64,000 nucleotides of DNA. It comes from Chitinophaga niastensis (GTDB lineage: Bacteria > Bacteroidota > Bacteroidia > Chitinophagales > Chitinophagaceae). Both the position numbers and the translations under genes were made by a program. Positions 46,003-55,639 of the stretch are shown piece after piece (position 1 is the first letter of the stretch; each line of letters opens with the position of its first letter). The stretch is from positions 1,488,001 through 1,552,000 of the forward strand of contig NZ_PYAW01000001.1 of NCBI RefSeq assembly GCF_003014755.1. Direction: 5' to 3'. The notes under the pieces are model-generated. The model had not been told where the DNA came from. It made no database searches and saw only the letters and a list, made by a program, of their open reading frames with translations.

Positions 46003-47232
46003 GTGAAAGCCAAATCTATCCACTATCTCCATATGTATACACGTTTAGCCGTTTGCGTTATTATGTTTGTTAGTATACATGCCCATGCACAAACGGATAC
46101 CTCTCAGTATGGTAAGGGGCTTACCCGTAACATGATTGAAGGGGGTAAATATCAGGGCTTTCTTTTTACAGATGTAAAAGGAATCCGCCTGCAATTCAAC
46201 GGATATGTGCAGGTAGATTTTATACATGATTTTATGGAGATGACTAACATCCATGCTTTCCAGCCGTCTACTATTCCGGTACCATCTTCTGCTGAAGGGA
46301 ATACGGCTTTTTCCATCCGTCAATCCCGTTTTGCTTTTACGGCATATGGTGCGCCGGATGCGCGCGGACGTGCATTAAAAGCGGTACTGGAATTTGATTT
46401 GTGGGGAAGCCTTTCAGGAGCGCCGCGTTTGCGCCATGCTTATATACAGCATGGTAAATGGACATTCGGGCAATACTGGAGCAACTTTATGGATGGAGAT
46501 AACTGGCCTAATATCATGGACTATTGGGGACCTAATGCTTACGTATGGACCAGGCAGGTGCAGCTACGATTTACACAGCAGTTATCTTCCTCCATGACAT
46601 TTTCTGTTTCTGCAGAACAACCTGGTGGCGATCTTTCTATCCCTGATACCTGGAGCAACAGAACAATTTATCCGGATGTAACAGCTGCTTTTCAAAAGGA
46701 TTTTGGAGACAAGAATGAGAGTCATGTTCGTTTAGCGGGATTATTACATCCTATGGATTATAAGAATGGCGATAAAGAGAAGAAAACAAGTATAGGTGGT
46801 GCATTTAATCTCTCCGGAAATATTAATGTGCAAAAAGATAACGATATCAAGTTTCAGTTTGCTTACGGTAGCGGCTATGCGAAATATAGTGAAGATATCA
46901 GTGGAGAAGGATATGATGCATATGGTGGTGTAAATGATAAAAGTGTAAAAAATATAAGCATGCTGGCTACCTGGTTGTATTATGATCACTTCTGGACAAA
47001 AAGCCTGGGATCTACCATAGGATGGGGTTACCTGCAATTGAACACACCGCAGTTTTCCATGCCGGCAGTGGGAACAATTAAGTCCACTAATTATGGTTCT
47101 TTTAATACTACTTATTACTTCACCAATTACTTTAAAATTGCCGGAGAAGTATTATACGGTATCCGGAAAGATACCGATAATAAAACCGGTGATAATTTGC
47201 GGGGTCAATTCAGTGCATTCTTCAAATTCTGA
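46003..47232 (+). CDS. DcaP-like outer membrane porin
   Basis: A 409-residue exported beta-barrel protein. The signal peptide runs through YTRLAVCVIMFVSIHAHAQ. The start is GTG at 46003, or ATG at 46033 (both leave the signal intact). DcaP-like features: RLQFNGYVQVDFIHDF, FSIRQSRFAFTAYG, AVLEFDLWG, LRHAYIQHGKWTFGQYWSNFMD, and a terminal aromatic residue (FFKF). Relatives are trimeric porins for negatively charged small molecules. It lies 41 nt after the antiporter and 24 nt before the glutaminase, so it probably admits dicarboxylates, amino acids or products of this pathway (inference). Confidence 0.82.
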   Translation: MKAKSIHYLHMYTRLAVCVIMFVSIHAHAQTDTSQYGKGLTRNMIEGGKYQGFLFTDVKGIRLQFNGYVQVDFIHDFMEMTNIHAFQPSTIPVPSSAEGNTAFSIRQSRFAFTAYGAPDARGRALKAVLEFDLWGSLSGAPRLRHAYIQHGKWTFGQYWSNFMDGDNWPNIMDYWGPNAYVWTRQVQLRFTQQLSSSMTFSVSAEQPGGDLSIPDTWSNRTIYPDVTAAFQKDFGDKNESHVRLAGLLHPMDYKNGDKEKKTSIGGAFNLSGNINVQKDNDIKFQFAYGSGYAKYSEDISGEGYDAYGGVNDKSVKNISMLATWLYYDHFWTKSLGSTIGWGYLQLNTPQFSMPAVGTIKSTNYGSFNTTYYFTNYFKIAGEVLYGIRKDTDNKTGDNLRGQFSAFFKF

Positions 47233-47256
47233 TCATCTCCATAAATATAAAATATC

Positions 47257-48261
47257 ATGAAAGTTTTTGTTACACTACTGTTGTTGCTCACGCTTGGCGT
47301 AACTGATACCTATTCCCGGCAGCGTGGCAGCACCCCGGACTATGGCGCCGTTATCAATGAGGCTTACAGATTATATAAGAATGAACCAGGTGGTAAAAAT
47401 GCAGATTATATTCCTTTTCTGGCGAAAGTAAATTCTGATATGTATGGTATTGTGATTATTACCAAAGAAGGTAAAATATTCCAGGTAGGCGAAACCAAAT
47501 TTGAATTTGGTATTGAGTCCATTGAAAAAGTTTTTACGCTTTGTATGGCGATGGAATTGTTCGGTGATTCCGTGATATTACAAAAAATTGGTGCTGATCA
47601 AACAGGATTGCCTTTTAACTCAGTGCCGGCTATAGAACTAAACGGGCAGAAACCTTCCAATCCGCTTGTTAATGCAGGTGCGATGGCCACTACCAGCTTA
47701 CTTACCAGCTATTTTGGCAAAGCTGATGCATGGAGTAAAGTGAATGCTTACTTTGCAAAATTCGCGGGCAGAGAACTACCTGTCCTGGATGAGTTATATA
47801 AATCGGAAGCAGCCACCAATCAGCATAACCAGGCAATAGCCATGCTATTAAAATCTTACGGATACATGTATGATGATCCTTTATATGCCTGCGATTTTTA
47901 TACAAAACAATGTTCCTATGGTGTAAATACCCGTGATCTGGCAATTATGGCGGGTACTTTAGCCAATGGTGGTGTGAATCCTATCACAAAAGAAAGACTG
48001 ATAAAAGAAAAATATGTGCCTAAAGTGTTGGCTATTATGGGTACAACCGGGCTGTATGAAACAACAGGAGACTGGATGTTTAAAGTTGGATTGCCTGGTA
48101 AAAGCGGTGTTGGTGGTGGTATTATCTCAGTTGTTCCGGGCAGATTTGCCATCGCTGTTTTTTCACCGCCATTAGACAAAGCCGGTAATAGCGTACGTGC
48201 GCAGGAAGCCATCAAATATATTTCAGATAAATTAGCAGCGAATATTTATTCAGGAAGATAA
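47257..48261 (+). CDS. glsA: Exported glutaminase (class A type)
   Basis: A 334-residue serine-dependent glutaminase with a signal peptide (VTLLLLLTLGVTDTYS), so it acts in the periplasm or outside. Family motifs: FELGIESIEKVF-like segment with the SxxK pair (Ser and Lys of ESIEK), NPLVNAGAMATTSL, AETNQHNQA-like EAATNQHN, and GLPGKSGVGGGI. It hydrolyses glutamine to glutamate and ammonia. Ammonia raises external pH, and the glutamate can feed GadB after uptake, so the location beside gadB, an antiporter and a porin supports a linked acid-response module. A terminator follows. Confidence 0.92.
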   Translation: MKVFVTLLLLLTLGVTDTYSRQRGSTPDYGAVINEAYRLYKNEPGGKNADYIPFLAKVNSDMYGIVIITKEGKIFQVGETKFEFGIESIEKVFTLCMAMELFGDSVILQKIGADQTGLPFNSVPAIELNGQKPSNPLVNAGAMATTSLLTSYFGKADAWSKVNAYFAKFAGRELPVLDELYKSEAATNQHNQAIAMLLKSYGYMYDDPLYACDFYTKQCSYGVNTRDLAIMAGTLANGGVNPITKERLIKEKYVPKVLAIMGTTGLYETTGDWMFKVGLPGKSGVGGGIISVVPGRFAIAVFSPPLDKAGNSVRAQEAIKYISDKLAANIYSGR

Positions 48262-48284
48262 TTCTTTTGACAGGCAGGCGTAAT

Positions 48285-48332
48285 TGGTGAATAGCACCAG
48301 AGGGCTCCGCTAGCTATTCACCATTATTTTTC
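48285..48332 (+). terminator. Terminator after the glutaminase gene
   Basis: 11-bp perfect stem TGGTGAATAGC (48285-48295) with GCTATTCACCA (48313-48323), 17-nt loop, then TTATTTTT. Confidence 0.8.
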
Positions 48333-48387
48333 ACTGTTAATTCGTAAATTCATAAAACAAGTTATCACATTAACATGTTTTAGAGCT

Positions 48388-49350
48388 ATGGACGTCAAGG
48401 ATTACTACAAGGTATTAGGAGTAGAGAAAACTGCAACAGCTGAACAGATTAAGAAAGCCTACCGTAAACTGGCGGTGAAGTATCATCCGGATAAGAACCC
48501 CGGTGATAAAGCCTCAGAAGAAAAATTTAAAGAGATAAACGAAGCGTATGAAGTGCTGAGCGATGTAGAGAAGCGCAAAAAATACGATCAGTTTGGGGAA
48601 AATTATAAATATTACGAGCAGCATGGTGGCCGGCCGGAAGATTATGATTGGTCGCAATTTGGCGGTGGTGGCGGTCAACGGGGCGGCGGTTATTCCTACC
48701 AGGGTGGTAATATGGATGATATTTTTGGTGGTGCAGGCGGAGAGGGTAATTTCTCTGATTTCTTTGAACAGCTTTTTGGTAGTCGCTTTTCTGGTGGTGG
48801 CCGTAGGCAGCAACAGCAGGGTCCTGGCCGTGGACGCGATATACAGGCCACCATGGAAGTATCTTTGGAAGATGCTTACACAGGTGCCACCCGGCAGGTA
48901 GAAGTGAGTGGCGGCAGACTGAATATTAAATTGAAACCCGGTCTGTATGAGGGACAGGTGATCCGGTTAAAAGGAAAAGGTGCTCCGGGGCGTAAAGGAG
49001 GAGAAAACGGCGACCTGCTCATCTCCGTACACCTGGCACCACATCCGCAGTATGAACTGAAAGGACAGGATATTTATACGGATCTGGCGGTGCCTTTATA
49101 TACCGCTGTGCTGGGAGGAAAACTGACAGTGCCTACACCAGGCGCCTCGCTGAATATGAACATCCCGGCAGGAACCGACAGTGGTAAGGTGTTTCGTTTA
49201 AAAGGTAAAGGTCTTCCTGCATACGATAACAATGGCGCTGCCGGTGACTTGTACATCAAGGCAATGATACACCTACCAAAAAAACTTTCCGACAAGGAAA
49301 AAGAATTGTTTCAGCAACTATCACAACTAAATGAGAATGGTCATGCTTAA
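48388..49350 (+). CDS. CbpA/DnaJ-type co-chaperone
   Basis: A 320-residue type II J-domain protein. The J domain is 1-70 with HPD at 33-35 ([10 protein letters not shown]). A G-rich linker (about 90-150) is followed by two C-terminal peptide-binding domains ([55 protein letters not shown]). The zinc-finger domain of DnaJ is absent, so this is the CbpA class. It stimulates DnaK and may bind curved DNA. It overlaps the following gene, as CbpA often does with its modulator CbpM, but that neighbour does not look like CbpM. Confidence 0.92.
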   Translation: MDVKDYYKVLGVEKTATAEQIKKAYRKLAVKYHPDKNPGDKASEEKFKEINEAYEVLSDVEKRKKYDQFGENYKYYEQHGGRPEDYDWSQFGGGGGQRGGGYSYQGGNMDDIFGGAGGEGNFSDFFEQLFGSRFSGGGRRQQQQGPGRGRDIQATMEVSLEDAYTGATRQVEVSGGRLNIKLKPGLYEGQVIRLKGKGAPGRKGGENGDLLISVHLAPHPQYELKGQDIYTDLAVPLYTAVLGGKLTVPTPGASLNMNIPAGTDSGKVFRLKGKGLPAYDNNGAAGDLYIKAMIHLPKKLSDKEKELFQQLSQLNENGHA

Positions 49351-49690
49351 ACTTTTTGATTATCTGGAAGAAGTGATTGCAACAGAAAGAATATCGCAAT
49401 TGAATAACCCGCAACTGTTGTATACTGCCAGCGAAATAATGCAGGAACTTGGTTATGGCCAAACCGGTATGGAGCAGGAACCACTGGACAGGGCCATGCA
49501 TGCCTGTGCAGCGCTGCAGATCCCGGTTGATTATAATTTCAAAAAAGTATACTGCTTTAAAGACGGAGAAATGATCACCGACTGGCAGTTGTCTGAACTG
49601 GCTACTTATTTGTTCATGATCAATTGTAATCCACTGAATCCGTTTGTAGCAAAAGCGCAGCTGATATTTATGATGAAAGACCGGGTATGA
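49331..49690 (+). CDS. Unknown protein translationally linked to cbpA and a DHA2 exporter
   Basis: A 119-residue protein (starts at 49331, 49337 or 49343 are all possible, each overlapping the CbpA-like gene). Features: [18 protein letters not shown], an amphipathic region, [25 protein letters not shown] and a C-terminal [18 protein letters not shown]. It lacks the MerR-type helix-turn-helix expected of CbpM. I do not recognise the family. It overlaps the exporter gene by 4 nt (ATGA), so the three proteins are made from one message by coupled translation. Confidence 0.75.
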   Translation: MRMVMLKLFDYLEEVIATERISQLNNPQLLYTASEIMQELGYGQTGMEQEPLDRAMHACAALQIPVDYNFKKVYCFKDGEMITDWQLSELATYLFMINCNPLNPFVAKAQLIFMMKDRV

Positions 49691-51108
49691 GAGATATCAA
49701 CAGGACCGGCATACTGATAGTGGTCATTATGGGCACTACCATGGCCGGCATTGACTCGAGCATTGTTAATATATCCCTGCCCGTTATGAGCAAGCAGTTT
49801 AACTGCACGCTGGACGAAATTGAATGGGTAATTACAGTATACATGCTGAGCTTTTCAGTATTGATGCCACTTACCAGCTGGTTGAAGAACAGGATCGGAT
49901 TCTTTAATCTTTATATCGGCGCTATTTCCCTTTTTACGATAGGTTCCCTGTTATGCGCATTATCCACCAACCTGGATTCATTGCTGACAGCGCGCGTGAT
50001 ACAGGCATTGGGTGGTGGTGCTATGGCGCCTACTTCTATGGCCATCATTTCCTATATATTTCCTGCGCGGGTGCGTGGTACCGTATTAGGGTGGTGGGGA
50101 TTGGGCAACCTGATAGGACCGGCTATGGGACCTACTTTGGGAGGTATACTCACCGAGAAATTCGGATGGCCTTCTATCTTCTATATCAATCTCCCTATTG
50201 GCATACTCACGGTGGTAATGGCCTTCAAGTACCTGGATGTATTGCGGAAGCAGCCCAAACTAAAGCTGCCATTTGATCTGACCGGCTTTGTGGCGCTTAC
50301 CATCTTCCTGGTATGCCTGCAATTTGGTATTGCCAAGGCAGAAGCAGTGGGTATCACTTCTCCTGAAATATTGGTTACACTAACAATTGCGCTCATTGCA
50401 TTTGCATTTTTTATTTGGATAGATAGTCATAAAAAGAGTCCTATCATTGATCTTCATTTGTTTACCAACTACTCTTTTGTAAGTTGTATCCTCGTTACTA
50501 TATCCCGCGCTGCTGCGTTGTTTGGGGGCTTATTTCTCATGCCGTTCCTGTTGCAGGAGCAGATGGGATTTTCAGAAGGGGTGTCCGGATTACTGATTTT
50601 GCCTAACTCGGTTTGTATGGCGGCTTTAATGCCTTTTGCCGGCCGATGGTCCGATAAACATGGGTCCAGGCAGATTTCGCTGTTGGGTATAGCGCTGCTG
50701 GCTGCCTCTATGTACCTTTTTTCACTGCTGGATAAAGGCAGTAGTTTGACGGCGGTAATTACTGCTATGACCGTAAGGGGGCTGGGAATGGGACTATTGC
50801 TGGCGCCGCTGAATGCGGCCACGCTGAGTGCAGTAAGGCCCAGTGAAGTAACCATGGCCTCTTCCGTTAGTACATTGATGCAACAGGTAGGCGGTGCTAT
50901 AGGAATCGCTGTACTGGCCATTGTTACACAGGCTACGTATAATAAACATGTGCTTGCGGGTGTCTCAAATCTTACTGCGCACCATTTTGCACTGAAAGAA
51001 GGTTTTCAGATTTCCCTGATCATATTGGTGGTAACATTAATCCCTGCCTGGTTTTTACCCCGTAAAAATGTGGTGTTAAAAGATGGAGAGTCGCATATTG
51101 ACACATGA
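49687..51108 (+). CDS. DHA2-family (EmrB/QacA-like) MFS exporter
   Basis: A 473-residue MFS transporter with about 14 helices, the DHA2 layout. Motifs: MAGIDSSIVNISLPVMSKQF in helix 1, WVITVYMLSFSVLMPLTSWL, the motif-A-like segment LKNRIGFFNLY and motif C region GWWGLGNLIGPAMGPTLGG in helix 5. It should export hydrophobic compounds in exchange for protons. No EmrA-type membrane-fusion protein or TolC-like gene is adjacent, which is unusual for EmrB but normal for Gram-positive-type DHA2 pumps. It is coupled to the preceding small gene by 4-nt overlap. Confidence 0.9.
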   Translation: MRDINRTGILIVVIMGTTMAGIDSSIVNISLPVMSKQFNCTLDEIEWVITVYMLSFSVLMPLTSWLKNRIGFFNLYIGAISLFTIGSLLCALSTNLDSLLTARVIQALGGGAMAPTSMAIISYIFPARVRGTVLGWWGLGNLIGPAMGPTLGGILTEKFGWPSIFYINLPIGILTVVMAFKYLDVLRKQPKLKLPFDLTGFVALTIFLVCLQFGIAKAEAVGITSPEILVTLTIALIAFAFFIWIDSHKKSPIIDLHLFTNYSFVSCILVTISRAAALFGGLFLMPFLLQEQMGFSEGVSGLLILPNSVCMAALMPFAGRWSDKHGSRQISLLGIALLAASMYLFSLLDKGSSLTAVITAMTVRGLGMGLLLAPLNAATLSAVRPSEVTMASSVSTLMQQVGGAIGIAVLAIVTQATYNKHVLAGVSNLTAHHFALKEGFQISLIILVVTLIPAWFLPRKNVVLKDGESHIDT

Positions 51109-51162
51109 TTTTCAAAAAAATGCATGATTATTGGGTGATATCGGAGAATTCTTTTAATACTT

Positions 51163-52602
51163 ATGGCTGTAAATGGTAAGAAGCATATCCTGATGATTGA
51201 TGATGATGAGGACGATTTTTTCCTGGTAAATTCTTTACTACAGGACATTTCGCCTGATCAGTATATTTTACAGTGGGTATCTTCCTATAAAGAAGGGTTG
51301 CTGGCAATTGAAACAAGAGCGCATGATCTTTACCTGGTAGATTACCGGTTGGGTGCTCATACGGGTATAGATGTGTTGCATCATTTCCGCAACCTGGGAT
51401 ATAAAGCCCCGGTTATATTATTCACGGGGAAAGGAGATTATCACATAGATAAAGAAGCCATGATGGCCGGCGCTGCCGACTACCTGGTGAAAAGTGAAAT
51501 CAATGCAGCGTTACTGGAGCGCGCCATTCGTTATACCCTTGATAAGTTCAGTCACCTGTATACCATTGAAAAAAGTGAAAAGCGTTACTTCAGCATCTTC
51601 GAAAAATCCAATGATATCATCATCCTGGCCGACTGCGAACAAAAAATAGTGGCTGCTAATCCGGCTGCTCTCAACGTGTTAAAGTACGCCGAAGATGATC
51701 TGTACAATCATCACCTGCAAAACCTGTTTGCGGAAGAAAAAGTGATCCCCGATTTCCTGGACCAGCTTTGTAGTGAACACGGTGTAGTGCAACAGGAGTA
51801 TATATTTCGTAATAAATCCGGGCAGCTGCTGGACGTAATGATGAATGCCTCCCTGCTCGATGAAAAAAAGCAATTGTTTTTGTGTATCATCCAGGATATT
51901 ACAGAGCGTAAACGTAAGGAGCGTGAGAAACAGCAGCAGGAGAAATTTGCCATTACAGGCCGTATAGCCCGTTTAATTGCGCACGAAGTACGTAACCCGC
52001 TGACCAACATTTTACTGGCAGTGTCGCAGCTTAAAATGGACGAGGTATCGACAACAGAAGACGGGCAGCTGTACCTTGATATCATGGAACGTAATTGTCA
52101 CCGCATTAACCACCTGGTAACGGAGTTGCTGCAGTCTACCCGCATGTCTGAGTTGAATATGTTGCCAATGGGCCTGAATGTGCTGACAGAAAAAGCTTTG
52201 CAGCTGGCTGCTGACAGGTTACAGCTCAACAATATTAACGTGGTAAAAGCACTTTGTGAACCCGATTGCCTGATGATGGCAGATGAAGATAAGATCCTGA
52301 TTGCCTTCCTGAATATTATCATCAATGGCATTGAAGCAATGAAAGCCGGAGAAGGCCGGTTAGGAATTCAAACTTACCAGGAACAGGACAGGGTATTTAT
52401 TCGTATAACCGATAACGGTAGTGGCATTCCGGAGCAAAACATGGTTAAATTATTTGAACCCTTTTTTACCAGCAAAACAAAAGGTACCGGGCTTGGACTT
52501 ACCGCTACACAAAATATTATCCTGCATCATAAAGGTAATATTTCCGTAGAAAGTACGCCGGGAGCTGGAACCAGCTTCCTTATCAGTTTCCCCACCGCAT
52601 AG
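51163..52602 (+). CDS. Receiver-PAS-histidine kinase protein
   Basis: A 479-residue soluble signalling protein with the receiver first. Receiver about 7-125: acidic DDD (13-15), phospho-acceptor Asp60 (LVDYRLG), Thr88, Lys110. PAS about 140-250 (YFSIFEKSNDIIILADCEQ). HisKA with His274 in AHEVRNPLTN. HATPase about 350-479 (ITDNGSGIPEQN, FEPFFTSKTKGTGLGLTATQNI). There is no membrane segment, so input must come from a partner kinase acting on Asp60 or from the PAS ligand. No separate output regulator is adjacent. It follows the exporter by 54 nt and may be transcribed with it. Confidence 0.9.
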   Translation: MAVNGKKHILMIDDDEDDFFLVNSLLQDISPDQYILQWVSSYKEGLLAIETRAHDLYLVDYRLGAHTGIDVLHHFRNLGYKAPVILFTGKGDYHIDKEAMMAGAADYLVKSEINAALLERAIRYTLDKFSHLYTIEKSEKRYFSIFEKSNDIIILADCEQKIVAANPAALNVLKYAEDDLYNHHLQNLFAEEKVIPDFLDQLCSEHGVVQQEYIFRNKSGQLLDVMMNASLLDEKKQLFLCIIQDITERKRKEREKQQQEKFAITGRIARLIAHEVRNPLTNILLAVSQLKMDEVSTTEDGQLYLDIMERNCHRINHLVTELLQSTRMSELNMLPMGLNVLTEKALQLAADRLQLNNINVVKALCEPDCLMMADEDKILIAFLNIIINGIEAMKAGEGRLGIQTYQEQDRVFIRITDNGSGIPEQNMVKLFEPFFTSKTKGTGLGLTATQNIILHHKGNISVESTPGAGTSFLISFPTA

Positions 52603-52807
52603 TCGCTATTTTTTTCTCCGTTATCAATTAATTTAATATTAATTTTATTGCGTATTTCTATTTCATTTTAACCATCCCTATCAGAAAACCCTGATACTCC
52701 TCATATTAAAATATGATGGGTCTACGTATATCCGTTCTCGTGAAATTGCTAAACATTAATGTTTACCGGCTGTGAAGGACACCGGTGAATGACTATTTAT
52801 CCGTTTT
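52603..52807. other. Leader region with palindrome before the T9SS cargo gene
   Basis: A 205-nt gap. AAACATTAATGTTT at 52751-52764 is a perfect 14-bp palindrome, followed by an ACCGG/CCGGT hairpin (52765-52769, 52781-52785 region). It could be a regulator site or a 5' UTR structure. No exact TAnnTTTG element is seen. Confidence 0.4.
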
Positions 52808-55612
52808 ATGTACCAGTTTTATATCAATCAATGGAGGAAGAAAGGTCTGTTGACCATCCTGTTAATAGTATTGCTAAATTATTCATTTGCAGCTTCAGTT
52901 AATAACCATCATCCGGACAACCCGGCGGGTATGTTGTTTCCCGCAGAAATGGTAAATCTGACGATAACCTCTCCTCCCGTACCCTTTTACACAGCAGGTA
53001 GTCAGATTACTTTCGCTGCTGCGTATACAGCAAATATCTCGGTAACAGGTACACCCAGGCTGTTATTGGTGCTGAGTAATGGCGCTGTCGATTATGCAGA
53101 TTATACCAGTGGAAGCGGTACCACCACACTTACTTTTACATATACAGTGAAAGCGGGGCAACAGAGCATGGGTTTAACCTTTGGGACTAATATGAATTTT
53201 GATGGAGGAGCTGCAATTAAGGATCCGACTGGTAACGATGCAAACCCGACATTACAAAATGCACCTATTGCAGCGGCCGGGGCAATTAATATAGATGCTG
53301 TTGCCCCAACGGCAACGCTTACTACCCCATCAACTTATGTAACCGGTTCTTTTGTGGTTACCATCGTTTTCAGTGAACCAGTATCCGCATTCTTTGTCAG
53401 TGGTATAACTGCTAATGCTACAGTGACTAACCTCACCAACATCACGTCTACTACCTGGCAGGTGACGGTAAACCCTGGTACCAATGGCCCGGTAATGCTT
53501 TCCCTGATGCCCGGTATAGCTACTGATGTGGCAGGCAATCAAAATACAGGGTCTCCTGTATTGACTGTTTTGTATAATAACAATCCGTTGTCTATTGCAT
53601 TGAGTACAAATGCAGCGGCTGTGGTGAACGCTCCGTTTTTATTATACCTCAAAGCCAGCGCGCCGATCAAAGATGCAGATAACACTAAAGTCAGTATTGA
53701 TAATGGTCCCGTAGGTACTATGCTTAAAGATCCCAATGACCCCAATCCAGGTGCCTATATTGTTTTGGTTACTCCGGATCATGAAGGCCTGGTAAATATT
53801 TCTGTGCCGCTCAACGTGTTTCATGACCCGCTTGGCAACGGTTTCCCGCCTTCTAATACGATCACCAAAACATATGATATTACACGCCCGGTGGTAACCC
53901 TCACTACGGCTGCAACGCGTGTTAATAAACCGTTCCGGGTTACTTACACCTGGAGCGAGCCTATTAGTAACTTTTTTGCTACTAATGTTATTGTTAATGG
54001 CGGATCTTCTGCTGCTATAGCAAATGTGCCCTCCAGTGTTACAGCGTACACCGCAGATATAACGCCATTAACAGAAGGCAATGTAACTGTTATTATAAAA
54101 GACAATATTGTTGCAGATGTAGCAGGCAATGGCAACAAAGCAGCTGTACCGCTAACTGTAGTATACGATAAAACGCCTCCGTTAATCGCTACCGTTCCGC
54201 CTTTTAACGTGTTGGAGAAAAGCCCTGCCGGTACAGTACTCGGTATATTAATAGCTACAGACGCCTCCAACATTATTCAAGACTGGAATATTACTACCAA
54301 TACAGATCAGAATGGTAACGGCGTTCCTGATTTTGCTATCAACGCTGCAACAGGGCAATTAACTATTAATGATCCGGCACTGGATGCTCATAAGACCAGC
54401 CATGTTAGTATAGGCGTTAGCGTTAGTGACGGATTAAATACCAGCGCAGCAACAAACATTACTATCAACTTAATAGCGCTCAACCGTCCTCCTACAGCTA
54501 TAGCACTGGATAACAACAGCATTGCTGAAAATAGTCCTGTTGCTGCACAAATTGGTATGTTGTCTGCCACTGACCCCGATGCTAACGAAACATTTGCATA
54601 TACCCTTGTAAGTGGTGCTGGTAGCACAGATAATAGTCAGTTTAAGTTGACCGGTGACAAATTAGCATCCAATGCCGTCTTCGATTATGAAACAAAACAA
54701 TTGTATAATATTCGTATACGCGTTACCGATAAAGGCGGATTATGGTTTGAGCAAACATTTAGTATTAATATAACAGATGTAAATGAACCACCGGTGATAG
54801 CCGCTATTGCTGATCAGGCTTTTTGTAATACGGGAACAGCGCAAAGCATTGCTGTTAGTGGTATCGGTCCGGGACCTGAAAAGAACCAGACTTATACTTT
54901 GTCTGTAAATGCAGATCAACCTTATTTCGATAATTTATCCATCAATGATAACGGTAACGGAAACGCCAGCATTCAGTTGCTGCTGAAGCCCGGTGTTAAA
55001 GGTAGTACACGGGTAACTGTAACAGTGAAAGATAACGGCGGTACCGCCAACGGAGGTGTGGATAAGGTAACGAATACTTTTATACTTACTGTTAATGAAT
55101 TGCCTGTTCCGGTTATCAGGTGTGATGCCGGGGCAAGTATATCCAAAGGAACCGTAGTACATCTTACGGCCTCCGGTGGACTGGTATATGAATGGGCGGC
55201 TGCACCCGGCATTATAAACGGGCAGCATGCTGCTGAATTAACAGTAAGACCTATGCAGCCATCTACTTACCAGGTAACTGTTACCAACGTAGCCGGATGC
55301 AGTGCCAGCACTGGCTTTTCGCTGGCGGTAACAGACGATTATAAAGTAGCTGCCACTAATATTCTCACACCTAATGGGGATGGGAAAAATGATTACTGGG
55401 TGATACAGAATATCGACAGCTATCCACAAAATGAAGTAAAAGTATTTGACAGGGCCGGCAGATTGGTTTATAACGTAAAAGGATATACGAATAACTGGGA
55501 TGGGCGTGTAAATGGCCATGCGCTGGCAGAAGGAACCTACTATTATATCATTGATCTCGGCACCGGTAAAAAAGTATACAAGGGTTTTATCACCATCATC
55601 AACGAACAATAA
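52808..55612 (+). CDS. Cadherin/Ig-like surface protein with type B T9SS sorting domain
   Basis: A 934-residue exported protein. The signal peptide is about 1-29. Two or three Ig-like (bacterial Ig, APTATLTTPSTYVTGSF and RPVVTLTTAATRVNKPF) repeats are followed by two cadherin-like domains (PLIATVPPFNVLEKSPAGTV; PPTAIALDNNSIAENSPV, ATDPDANETFAYTL), a PKD/Ig-like part (ITASGGLVYEWAAAPG-like) and the gliding-motility-associated type B C-terminal domain (about 845-934: NILTPNGDGKNDYW, VFDRAGRLVY, NWDGR, LAEGTYYYIID). It is secreted through the type IX system and attached to the cell surface or released, probably for adhesion. Confidence 0.92.
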   Translation: MYQFYINQWRKKGLLTILLIVLLNYSFAASVNNHHPDNPAGMLFPAEMVNLTITSPPVPFYTAGSQITFAAAYTANISVTGTPRLLLVLSNGAVDYADYTSGSGTTTLTFTYTVKAGQQSMGLTFGTNMNFDGGAAIKDPTGNDANPTLQNAPIAAAGAINIDAVAPTATLTTPSTYVTGSFVVTIVFSEPVSAFFVSGITANATVTNLTNITSTTWQVTVNPGTNGPVMLSLMPGIATDVAGNQNTGSPVLTVLYNNNPLSIALSTNAAAVVNAPFLLYLKASAPIKDADNTKVSIDNGPVGTMLKDPNDPNPGAYIVLVTPDHEGLVNISVPLNVFHDPLGNGFPPSNTITKTYDITRPVVTLTTAATRVNKPFRVTYTWSEPISNFFATNVIVNGGSSAAIANVPSSVTAYTADITPLTEGNVTVIIKDNIVADVAGNGNKAAVPLTVVYDKTPPLIATVPPFNVLEKSPAGTVLGILIATDASNIIQDWNITTNTDQNGNGVPDFAINAATGQLTINDPALDAHKTSHVSIGVSVSDGLNTSAATNITINLIALNRPPTAIALDNNSIAENSPVAAQIGMLSATDPDANETFAYTLVSGAGSTDNSQFKLTGDKLASNAVFDYETKQLYNIRIRVTDKGGLWFEQTFSINITDVNEPPVIAAIADQAFCNTGTAQSIAVSGIGPGPEKNQTYTLSVNADQPYFDNLSINDNGNGNASIQLLLKPGVKGSTRVTVTVKDNGGTANGGVDKVTNTFILTVNELPVPVIRCDAGASISKGTVVHLTASGGLVYEWAAAPGIINGQHAAELTVRPMQPSTYQVTVTNVAGCSASTGFSLAVTDDYKVAATNILTPNGDGKNDYWVIQNIDSYPQNEVKVFDRAGRLVYNVKGYTNNWDGRVNGHALAEGTYYYIIDLGTGKKVYKGFITIINEQ

Positions 55613-55639
55613 GTTTCTAATTTCCCAAAAACGATCAGG

